DNA from: JBCBKZ01 sp039026975
Lineage (GTDB): Bacteria; Bacteroidota; Bacteroidia; J057
Reading direction: 5' to 3'
DNA: 27,255 nt
Assembly: GCA_039026975.1 (NCBI GenBank)
Contig: JBCCLI010000034.1
Location: 1-27,255, forward strand
A program made the position numbers and the translations under genes. The notes under the pieces were generated by a model that saw nothing but the letters and a program-made list of their open reading frames with translations, did not search any database and was not told the DNA's origin. Shown here piece after piece: positions 1-7,143 of the stretch (position 1 is its first letter; every line of letters starts with the position of its first letter).

Positions 1-75
1 ATACTGGTCCTGTTGATTGCTGGCCTGTTTCTTGTCAATATTTGGGTTGAAATCAGGCAAGATAAAACTAAGTAG
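1..75 (+). CDS. C-terminal tail of a putative membrane protein (partial)
   Basis: An open frame enters from the left edge and stops at 73-75. The 24 visible residues are a hydrophobic run (ILVLLIAGLFLVNIWV) followed by a short charged tail, EIRQDKTK. This looks like a last transmembrane helix with a small cytoplasmic end. The gene converges on alaS with only 6 bp between the two stop codons. Nothing more can be said about its identity because the rest lies outside the window. Confidence 0.5.
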   Translation: MLVLLIAGLFLVNIWVEIRQDKTK

Positions 76-81
76 GTATCT

Positions 82-2709
82 CTACTCTATTAAGGTATCC
101 AGCTGCTGTAAGGCTTGCTCAAGTCCTTCCGGGTTTTTCCCCCCAGCGGTAGCATAAAATGCCTGCCCCCCGCCGCCACCTTTTATTGCTTTTGCTAACT
201 CTCTAACCATATTTCCTGCGTGGAACCTATTAGTATTAGCTAGGTCATCACTCAGGATGATACTTAAGATAGGCTTTGCGTTAATAACCGCTCCCAAGGC
301 TATAATGGTGTTTTCAGTTGTTTTTTTGAGATCAAAGGAAAGCTGCTTGAGGTCATCACTGGAAGATACCTCTACTATTTCTTTTATGACCTGTATGTCT
401 TTCAAAGGGGTAGCCTTTCCCTTCAGCTCTGATTTTAGGCGGCCTATTTTTTCTCCATTAAGTTTCTGTAGCTCCTTTTCCAGGCCTTTATACTTGTCTG
501 CTAGTTCCCTGACAGCTCTTTCCAGGTCTTTCGGGGCTTTCAGTAGAGCAGAAATATTATTGAGGGTTTGTTCTTTCTCACGGTAGAAACTGAGTGCTTT
601 CTCCCCAGTATAGGCTTCTACTCTCCTAATGCCTGCGGCTACCGAGGATTCTGATATCAGTTTAAAAAGTCGGATTTCCTGGGTGTTAGCTACATGCGTA
701 CCGCCGCAGAGCTCCACGCTATATGCTTGATCAAATACAATTACCCTTACTCTATCACCATATTTTTCTCCAAACAGGGCCATAGCACCCATCCCCTTAG
801 CTTCTTCTATGGGGACATCTCTGAACTCTTCTAAAGGAATGCCTGCTGCTATGCGTTCATTCACTTGGGTTTCTATCTGCTTAAGTTCTTCTTCACTTAT
901 CTTTTCAAAGTGAGAAAAGTCAAAACGGAGACCTTTGGCAGAAACCTGTGAACCTCTTTGTTCTACATGTGTGCCTAGTACGTCCCGTAGGGCTGCATGA
1001 AGGAGATGGGTAGCTGAGTGGTTTTGAGTGACGCTTTTTCTGTACCCCTCAGAAATACTTGCTATCCATTCTCCTGTGGGGTTCTGGGGGAACTTATCCA
1101 CCAGATGAATGATCAGCTCATTCTCTCTGACTGTATCAAGTACCCTGATGGTTTCCCCCCCCTGGGTTAGGGTACCTTTATCTCCTACCTGTCCACCACT
1201 TTCAGAATAGAAAGGCGTCTCTTGAAGGACTAGCTGAAGGAGCTTTTTCTTTTTGGCCGTAACGGTTCTATACTGTAGAATCCGGGTAGAAAGGCTATAT
1301 ACATCATATCCCCTAAAGACAGGTAACGCTTCTGATTCATGAACCACTACCCAGTCTTCTGTATTTAATTCTGTAGCTTTCCGGCTTCTATCTTTTTGAA
1401 TATTTAGCAACTTTTCAAACTCCACCATATCTACAGCTTTACCCTTTTCTCTGGCCATTAGGCCTGTCAGGTCTATGGGGAAGCCGTAGGTATCATACAG
1501 CTTGAAGGCAAAGGCTCCATCTATTACATTCTGATTAGGTTTATCTGTCAGGTACTGCTCAAACATAGTGGTACCTGTTTCCAGTTTTTTGAGAAATCCC
1601 TTTTCTTCTTCGAGGATAATTTTGGATATAAATTCCTGCTGACTGGCTAGTTCTGGAAAAATGTTTTTGTATTCCTTGGCTAATTCTCCTACCATTTCAT
1701 ACATAAAAGGCACTTCCAATTTGAGAAAGGTGTAAGCGTAGCGGGAGGCCCTCCTAAGGATTCTTCTAATGACATAGCCCGCACCGGTATTAGAGGGGAG
1801 CTGTCCATCTGCTATGGTAAAGCTTATAGCCCTGATATGATCTATAATCACTCGAATAGCTATTTGCTGCTCATCAGTAGCTGTGGCATAAGCTATACCT
1901 GTCCTCTTTTGAAGGAAAGAGCGTGTTCTATCAAATAAATCAATGTCATAGGTAGACTTCTTTCCCTGAAGAACCATCACCACCCTCTCAAACCCCATAC
2001 CTGTGTCTATGTGCTTATCTTGCAAGGCCTCAAGGCTTTGGTCAGCTTTCCTGTTATACTGTATAAATACCAGGTTCCAGATCTCTATTACCTCCGGATG
2101 ATCAGCGTTAACCAGGGTTTTTCCATCTATTTTCTGCCTTTCTGCTTCAGATCTTATGTCTACATGTATTTCTGAGCAGGGACCTGAAGGCCCAATTGCC
2201 CCCATCTCCCAGAAGTTATCTTTTTTCCCGAAGTGAAGAATTCTGTCTTTAGCTATCCATTTTTCCCACTCCTTTTCTGCTTCCGTATCTGCTTGCAGGC
2301 CATCCCCTTTATCTCCTCCAAAAACGGTGACATATAGTCTATCTTCAGGAATATTAAAGCGCTTGGTAAGAAGCTCCCACGCCCAGGCGATAGCCTCCTT
2401 TTTATAGTAATCTCCAAATGACCAATTTCCCAACATTTCAAACATAGTATGATGGTAGGTATCATGTCCTACATCATCCAGGTCATTATGCTTGCCGGAC
2501 GCCCTTAAGCATTTCTGTGTGTCTGTATATCGTTTGGATTTTGGACTTTTTGATCCAAGGAAAATATCTTTGAATTGATTCATCCCCGCATTCGTAAACA
2601 TTAGACTAGGGTCATTTTTAACCACTATAGGTGCTGAAGGGACAATTTGGTGTTGTTTTTGCTTAAAAAAGTCAAGAAATATTTCACGAATTTCACTGGA
2701 GGACTTCAT
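82..2709 (-). CDS. alaS: Alanine--tRNA ligase (AlaRS)
   Basis: Cytoplasmic class II aminoacyl-tRNA synthetase that charges tRNA-Ala and hydrolyses mischarged Ser/Gly-tRNA-Ala. At 875 residues it has the full bacterial length. The catalytic core at the N terminus shows SLMFTNAGMNQFKD, the HTMFEMLGNWSFGDYY segment and GYVIRRILRRASRYAY. The editing domain keeps all four zinc ligands: H564 and H568 in NHSATHLLH, and C668 and H672 in CGGTH. The C-terminal domain ends with the glycine-rich GGGGGQAFYATAGGK segment. The ATG at 2709 starts a typical AlaRS N terminus (MKSSSEIREIFLDFF). It is transcribed divergently from the M23 peptidase gene across 184 bp. I see no frameshift or missing key residue; the assignment is very secure. 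Confidence 0.98.
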   Translation of the reverse strand: MKSSSEIREIFLDFFKQKQHQIVPSAPIVVKNDPSLMFTNAGMNQFKDIFLGSKSPKSKRYTDTQKCLRASGKHNDLDDVGHDTYHHTMFEMLGNWSFGDYYKKEAIAWAWELLTKRFNIPEDRLYVTVFGGDKGDGLQADTEAEKEWEKWIAKDRILHFGKKDNFWEMGAIGPSGPCSEIHVDIRSEAERQKIDGKTLVNADHPEVIEIWNLVFIQYNRKADQSLEALQDKHIDTGMGFERVVMVLQGKKSTYDIDLFDRTRSFLQKRTGIAYATATDEQQIAIRVIIDHIRAISFTIADGQLPSNTGAGYVIRRILRRASRYAYTFLKLEVPFMYEMVGELAKEYKNIFPELASQQEFISKIILEEEKGFLKKLETGTTMFEQYLTDKPNQNVIDGAFAFKLYDTYGFPIDLTGLMAREKGKAVDMVEFEKLLNIQKDRSRKATELNTEDWVVVHESEALPVFRGYDVYSLSTRILQYRTVTAKKKKLLQLVLQETPFYSESGGQVGDKGTLTQGGETIRVLDTVRENELIIHLVDKFPQNPTGEWIASISEGYRKSVTQNHSATHLLHAALRDVLGTHVEQRGSQVSAKGLRFDFSHFEKISEEELKQIETQVNERIAAGIPLEEFRDVPIEEAKGMGAMALFGEKYGDRVRVIVFDQAYSVELCGGTHVANTQEIRLFKLISESSVAAGIRRVEAYTGEKALSFYREKEQTLNNISALLKAPKDLERAVRELADKYKGLEKELQKLNGEKIGRLKSELKGKATPLKDIQVIKEIVEVSSSDDLKQLSFDLKKTTENTIIALGAVINAKPILSIILSDDLANTNRFHAGNMVRELAKAIKGGGGGQAFYATAGGKNPEGLEQALQQLDTLIE

Positions 2710-2846
2710 GTATTTACCAAGTTTTTAACAAGTATTTGATAATATCGGTGTGGTTTGTTTTGTTTCCTTAAATTTTTGTTATTTTGCATCAAGCTAAAAT
2801 TAGTTAACCATTAGTCAATATCCTGAATCAACGATTAACCCCTTGC

Positions 2847-2877
2847 TTGTCGTGATTCCGTAAAGGTAATACTTTTG
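2847..2877 (+). promoter_or_regulatory. Bacteroidota-type promoter of the M23 peptidase gene
   Basis: TTG at 2847-2849 and TACTTTTG at 2870-2877 are separated by 20 nt. This fits the Bacteroidota primary sigma consensus (TTTG/TTG, 19-21 nt, TAnnTTTG). The second box ends 16 nt before the ATG at 2894, so the mRNA leader would be only about 10 nt. This is a motif match only. Confidence 0.5.
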
Positions 2878-2893
2878 TTATAACCCTGTTCAC

Positions 2894-3847
2894 ATGGCAA
2901 AGAAAATACGCTATTATTATGATGATGAGACCTGTTCGTTTCTTGAGGAGCAAGCTACGCCGGGATCCATTTTTAAGACACTGCTCTCATACCTCTCTAT
3001 TTCTGGCCTAATTGCCTGTATTTTACTTGCCGCATTTCTCTTCTTTTATGGAGACCCTAAATATTCTCTACTGGAGAATCAGAATAACAAGCTGATAGCT
3101 AAGATCACTGAATACGAGACCAGCTATAGCACCCTTGAAATGAAGGTGGATAGCTTACAGGAACGTGATAGAGTGCTTTACAGGAGCATATTGAACGCTG
3201 ATCCTATTTCTTCTGGTATCTGGAACGGGGGTACTGGAGGTTCTGCTAATACAGAAAGGACTTCAGACCCTGATGCCCTAAAGAAGATCGAGAAAAGGTT
3301 GGACATTCTTAAGAGTAAAATTAATCTCCAGTCTAGTAGCTATAATTATCTATCAGATAAATTTTATCATAATGAGGATGAGCTTAAGCACATCCCCGCC
3401 ATAAAGCCTGTTCCTGGTAGGCTTATTTCCGGTTTTGGAATGCGTATGCATCCCATAGCTAAAATTAGGAAAAGACATACAGGCATTGACATGCAAGCGA
3501 GTACAGGCACACCTGTGTATGCAACTGGTGATGGAACCATAAGATTCGCTGGAGTAAAAGGAAATGGATATGGTAAGCATATTGATATTGACCACGAATA
3601 CGGGTATGTGTCTAAATATGCCCACTTATCTAAGTATGTAGTAAAGAAAGGTCAAAGAGTAAAAAGAGGAGATATCATAGGATATACAGGAAACACTGGC
3701 CTTTCTAAAGGGCCTCACTTACATTATGAAATCATCAAAAATGGGGTAAAAATTAACCCTATTGATTACTTCTATTCTGACCTGACACCTGAGGAGTATG
3801 TAGCCCTCAAGCGTGAAGCACTGGTAGAAAATGAGTCTATGGACTAA
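2894..3847 (+). CDS. M23 family metallopeptidase, membrane-anchored with coiled coil
   Basis: Probable cell-wall endopeptidase acting in the periplasm. A short cytoplasmic N terminus is followed by one transmembrane helix (about 31-52). A helical, probably coiled-coil region with heptad-like LEMKVDSLQERD and IEKRLDILKSKI segments runs to about 165. The M23 (LytM) domain fills about 175-290. All catalytic positions are present: zinc ligands H195 and D199 (HTGID) and H277, with H244 (KYAHL) and H275 (HLH). It is therefore probably an active enzyme rather than a degenerate EnvC/NlpD-type activator. The layout matches the Bacteroidota M23 proteins usually annotated as murein DD-endopeptidase-like. 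Its 3' end overlaps the MerR gene by 17 nt, so the two are probably co-transcribed. The exact peptide bond cut cannot be read from sequence. Confidence 0.9.
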   Translation: MAKKIRYYYDDETCSFLEEQATPGSIFKTLLSYLSISGLIACILLAAFLFFYGDPKYSLLENQNNKLIAKITEYETSYSTLEMKVDSLQERDRVLYRSILNADPISSGIWNGGTGGSANTERTSDPDALKKIEKRLDILKSKINLQSSSYNYLSDKFYHNEDELKHIPAIKPVPGRLISGFGMRMHPIAKIRKRHTGIDMQASTGTPVYATGDGTIRFAGVKGNGYGKHIDIDHEYGYVSKYAHLSKYVVKKGQRVKRGDIIGYTGNTGLSKGPHLHYEIIKNGVKINPIDYFYSDLTPEEYVALKREALVENESMD

Positions 3848-4196
3848 TCCTATCACCGTGATACAGGAGCAGAAGGATACGATAAAAAAACAATACTACA
3901 CCATTGGAGAGGTAGCAAGAGATTTAGATCTTTCTACCTCTCTAATTCGTTTTTGGGAGACGGAGTTTGATCAGCTAAACCCCAAGAAAAATCGGAAGGG
4001 TAATCGTATATACACGGAAAAAGATATCAATACCCTTCAACAGCTTAAATACTTACTGAAAGCCCGCAAGTATACCATTAAAGGAGCTAAAGAATTTTTG
4101 AGTTCTGGAGATGGTAAGGTAGAAGAAGAAATCCAACTGAGAGAAACCCTACGAAATCTTAGGTCTTTCTTGATAGAATTAAAAGAAACTTTGTAG
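3831..4196 (+). CDS. MerR family transcriptional regulator
   Basis: A small 121-residue DNA-binding protein. The MerR winged helix-turn-helix occupies about 20-95, with YYTIGEVARDLDLSTSLIRFWE as helix-turn-helix 1 and the wing NRKGNRIYTEKDI. A short helical C-terminal tail may serve as a dimerisation helix. There is no effector-binding domain and no cluster of cysteines that would suggest metal sensing, so it resembles the short one-domain MerR proteins common in Bacteroidota. The ATG lies inside the last codons of the M23 gene, 17 nt before that gene's end, which implies translational coupling. Its targets are unknown. The first 20 residues are weakly conserved in appearance, so a slightly later non-ATG start cannot be excluded. 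Confidence 0.85.
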   Translation: MSLWTNPITVIQEQKDTIKKQYYTIGEVARDLDLSTSLIRFWETEFDQLNPKKNRKGNRIYTEKDINTLQQLKYLLKARKYTIKGAKEFLSSGDGKVEEEIQLRETLRNLRSFLIELKETL

Positions 4197-4237
4197 ATTC
4201 GCACTCCTCTTCTGATAAGGATGCAGGAAAAAACTTT

Positions 4238-4312
4238 CGGGATGTGGCTCAGCCCGGTTAGAGCGCTCGTCTGGGGGGCGAGAGGTCGGCAGTTCGAATC
4301 TGCCCATCCCGA
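4238..4312 (+). tRNA. tRNA-Pro (anticodon GGG)
   Basis: A full cloverleaf can be folded. The acceptor stem is CGGGATG (4238-4244) with CATCCCG (4305-4311), followed by discriminator A at 4312. The D stem is GCTC/GAGC. The anticodon stem CTCGT/GCGAG encloses the loop CTGGGGG, giving anticodon GGG (proline, reads CCC/CCU). The T stem GGCAG/CTGCC encloses TTCGAAT. The 3' CCA is not encoded and must be added after transcription. The gene begins 42 nt after the MerR stop codon and is followed by a terminator. Confidence 0.97.
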
Positions 4313-4336
4313 CAAAAGTTTTCACAAGCTAGTTAC

Positions 4337-4367
4337 CGTTGCAATTCTCTGGAGTTGCAACGTTTTT
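4337..4367 (+). terminator. Rho-independent terminator after tRNA-Pro
   Basis: A perfect 8-bp stem, CGTTGCAA (4337-4344) with TTGCAACG (4355-4362), has a 10-nt loop and is followed directly by TTTTT (4363-4367). It sits 25 nt after the tRNA and probably ends the tRNA transcript or the M23-MerR-tRNA read-through transcript. Confidence 0.8.
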
Positions 4368-4935
4368 ATTTATAGCAACTTAGAGAGGGTTCCCACCTAT
4401 TACGACCATAAGGCTCATGCTTGTACAATTACGGTTGATATGTCTCCTCTTGTTGGCCACTTAGATCAAGGAAAATTTCCATGAGTGAGTCAGCCTCTCC
4501 GCCTAGCAATAACAGCTTATTCTTACCATAAGCTATTTTACCACCGGGGATACCTTATTCTTATGAATGGGTACCCCTGTTTGGTGGGTATTTACCAACT
4601 AATAACCTGGTGTATTTGGTAAAAAGTAGTTCTCCCCAACAGAAATCAGCTATTTATTGTCTCTCAGATTTTGAAATAATAATTATCCCCTGAAGTATGC
4701 GTTCTTTAGCTACTTATAGGTTGTTAATGGCCAATAGCGTGTTATTAGTTAATTATCTAAGATTCGCCTAATTGACGTTAGTATATTCATTTTTACTATT
4801 ATAGCTTGGTCATGTTGACTTTACTGGGGTATTCTTATTGAGCCCCCTCTTTTTATTAAAATTACGTATATTACTGCTTTATAAACTCCTCGTACATTAA
4901 CGGAAATACCCACACGTTAATCACCTCGATAATTC
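4368..4935. other. Noncoding stretch with clustered hairpins
   Basis: About 570 bp between the tRNA terminator and the caspase gene hold no credible coding frame. Three inverted repeats lie back to back. First, AGCTTAT (4514-4520) pairs with ATAAGCT (4528-4534). Second, a 13-bp interrupted stem forms from CCACC/GGTGG (4541-4545 with 4583-4587), GGGG/CCCC (4546-4549 with 4574-4577) and TACC/GGTA (4551-4554 with 4570-4573). Third, TTTACCAA (4591-4598) pairs with TTGGTAAA (4616-4623). The rest (4624-4935) is AT-rich. It presumably contains the caspase promoter, but I could not identify one. Confidence 0.6.
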
Positions 4936-6975
4936 ATGGAAAAGAAAAAATTATTTGCCCTGTTTGTAGGGATTGATAATTACCCTCCTTCCGTTCCTTC
5001 TCTAGCTGGCTGTGTAAATGATATGATGGCTGTGAAAGAGTTCATAGAAAGGAGAACGCTTTCAGATGGGTTTGAGCTTCATAGCAAAACCCTGGTAAAT
5101 CATGAAGCTACTCGCATAAATATAGTTAGGGAATTTGAGGAACACCTGGCAAAAGCTGGAGAGAATGATGTAGCCTTATTTTACTATAGTGGGCATGGTT
5201 CTCAGGAGCATGCGCATCAAGTATTCTGGGCTACAGAACCGGATAGGCTAAATGAAACCATTGTATGTTATGACAGTCGTACAGCTGATGGGATGGACCT
5301 GGCAGATAAGGAACTTGCCACGCTCATAGAAGTAGTGGCGGACAAGAATCCTCATATTCTCGTCATTATGGATTGCTGTAATTCAGGTTCCGGGACGCGT
5401 AGCATAAGGGAAGAAGATGAAGTTACCTTTGTTCCCAGGATGCTGAAAGATACTAGCAGCGCCCAGCGGTCTTTAGATTCATATATTCTTCCTAAATCTG
5501 CCGTAACTGCAAGGGGGACATTAGGGGTATCAGAGGTACAGGAAATTACCCTTCCCCAGTCCAGACATATTACCCTTTCTGCTGCCCACTCTTTTGAGCT
5601 GGCTAAAGAAACTCGACTGGGAGGAACTCGCCGTGGGGTATTCACTTACTCTCTACTGGAGGTATTAAATCAGGCTAGAGGACCTTTATCATATGCTGAT
5701 GTAATGCGGAGAGTAAGGGGACTGGTTACCCAACGTACATTTGATCAGAATCCACAGCTATATGTGTACCAGGAAGGGGATATGGATTTACCCTTTTTAG
5801 GAGGCGCCATCACTGACAGCCAGGATTACTATTTATTAAGTTTTCATGCTGAACATGGATGGACTATAGATGCAGGCGCAGTACATGGGATTGCGGGTCC
5901 TGATATACATAATGCCACCACGGAGCTGGCTGTCTTTGAAGAGCATCTTCCTGATGCTGACATGACAGTCAGTAGATCTATGGGAAAGTTAAGGGTAACA
6001 GGCGTACAGGTAGGATTTAGCCAGGTAGAATGGATAGGAGGGAATAGTGCTAATACCAGCCTTACCTACAAAACGAGGGTGATTAGTACCCCACAGTCCT
6101 CTATAAAGGTGTTCCTGGGAGGAGATGACCAGCAAGGCATGGATACTATTCAAGATGTCTTTACTAGTCAGGATCCCTTATACCTGGATAGGGTAGAGGG
6201 CTTCGAGGAAGCAGATTATCTGGTGCTGGCCAAGAGAGATATTAGGACCTTTAAAGAAAAGCAGGTAGGTGGAGATGAGGTGCCTGGATTTTTCATAAAC
6301 AGGCCTACAGATTTTCCTGATCAGCCTTTAGTAGAGCAAGTAAAAGGGTTTAGTAGAGAAGGAGCTGAAAAAATCCTGAAGCAAATGAACCATATTGCCA
6401 GGTGGGAAAAGATTCTGAAAATGGCTAATCCTGGTAGTAGTATCTCCTCAGAGTCTGTACGTTTGGAGCTGTATGGCCCAAAAGATAATAGAATTTTACC
6501 TGGGTCAGGTGGAATAGTCTTTGAATATTCTGGGAATGTAAATAGATCAGAACTCCCTCAGTTTAAGCTCAAGCTGGTAAATGCTAGTCCTAGCAGGGTC
6601 TACTGTGTACTACTGTATATGTCTTCTCAGTTTGGAATAGAAACGCGGCTTTTTGGAGAAGGGGGAATATGGTTGGAACCAGGAGGAGAAGCCTGGGTAC
6701 TGGACGGAAAGGTATTTACAGGGACCGTCCCTAATGTCCTGTTTGAGTTTGGGAAGTCCCAAGTCCATGAAATCTTCAAGCTGATAGCGAGTACCTCAGA
6801 GTACGATGCCTCAGCCCTGAGAATGAATGACTTGAATCTACCCATCACTCAAACCAGAACACGGAACATACAGCAGATGGATACACGTGCCCTTTTCTTT
6901 TCTAAGCAGGAAACCAAGGCTATAGATGATTGGAATACCACTGAGCTTTATATAAAGCTGAAGAGGCTGGATTAA
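4936..6975 (+). CDS. Caspase-like (peptidase C14 / metacaspase-type) protein with large C-terminal region
   Basis: A predicted cytoplasmic cysteine peptidase of 679 residues without signal peptide or membrane segment. The caspase fold spans about 5-285. It starts with LFALFVGIDNYPP, has the catalytic histidine H87 in FYYSGHGSQ, and the catalytic cysteine, most likely C148, in IMDCCNSGSG. It closes with RRGVFTYSLLEVL and FDQNPQLY (about 235-277), typical of the small-subunit half. Both catalytic residues are intact, so it is probably active; bacterial relatives often cut after basic residues, but this one is untested. Residues about 290-679 are not recognised. Around 545-600 this region is beta-rich and reminiscent of DUF4384-like domains found after bacterial caspase domains, a weak inference. 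The gene stands alone, after a tRNA and noncoding DNA and before a strong terminator. Its role could be regulated proteolysis or cell death; the context does not decide. Confidence 0.85.
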   Translation: MEKKKLFALFVGIDNYPPSVPSLAGCVNDMMAVKEFIERRTLSDGFELHSKTLVNHEATRINIVREFEEHLAKAGENDVALFYYSGHGSQEHAHQVFWATEPDRLNETIVCYDSRTADGMDLADKELATLIEVVADKNPHILVIMDCCNSGSGTRSIREEDEVTFVPRMLKDTSSAQRSLDSYILPKSAVTARGTLGVSEVQEITLPQSRHITLSAAHSFELAKETRLGGTRRGVFTYSLLEVLNQARGPLSYADVMRRVRGLVTQRTFDQNPQLYVYQEGDMDLPFLGGAITDSQDYYLLSFHAEHGWTIDAGAVHGIAGPDIHNATTELAVFEEHLPDADMTVSRSMGKLRVTGVQVGFSQVEWIGGNSANTSLTYKTRVISTPQSSIKVFLGGDDQQGMDTIQDVFTSQDPLYLDRVEGFEEADYLVLAKRDIRTFKEKQVGGDEVPGFFINRPTDFPDQPLVEQVKGFSREGAEKILKQMNHIARWEKILKMANPGSSISSESVRLELYGPKDNRILPGSGGIVFEYSGNVNRSELPQFKLKLVNASPSRVYCVLLYMSSQFGIETRLFGEGGIWLEPGGEAWVLDGKVFTGTVPNVLFEFGKSQVHEIFKLIASTSEYDASALRMNDLNLPITQTRTRNIQQMDTRALFFSKQETKAIDDWNTTELYIKLKRLD

Positions 6976-7001
6976 GAATTCCTTTTTCTGACAAAATATG
7001 T

Positions 7002-7037
7002 AGGCATTTATCTACCTCTCAGATAAGTGCCTTTTTT
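7002..7037 (+). terminator. Rho-independent terminator after the caspase gene
   Basis: A 12-bp stem with one G-T pair, AGGCATTTATCT (7002-7013) with AGATAAGTGCCT (7021-7032), encloses the loop ACCTCTC and runs into TTTTTT (7032-7037). It lies 26 nt after the stop codon and isolates the caspase gene from the lipid genes downstream. Confidence 0.85.
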
Positions 7038-7143
7038 AGTTAACTCTGGCAAATCACTGATAAATGCTGATTATTGTTCGTATTTCCGTAATTTGAACGG
7101 GTAATTACAAAATATTAAGGGAACAAGGTGCCTATTGAAATAC

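Noticed and set aside
4037..4484. Frames on both strands across the tRNA-Pro gene
   Set aside because: They run through the tRNA cloverleaf and the MerR coding region; no sign of a real protein.
4368..4935. Integrative element at the tRNA-Pro gene
   Set aside because: No integrase and no repeat of the tRNA 3' end was found in the window; only the noncoding hairpin region and the caspase gene follow.
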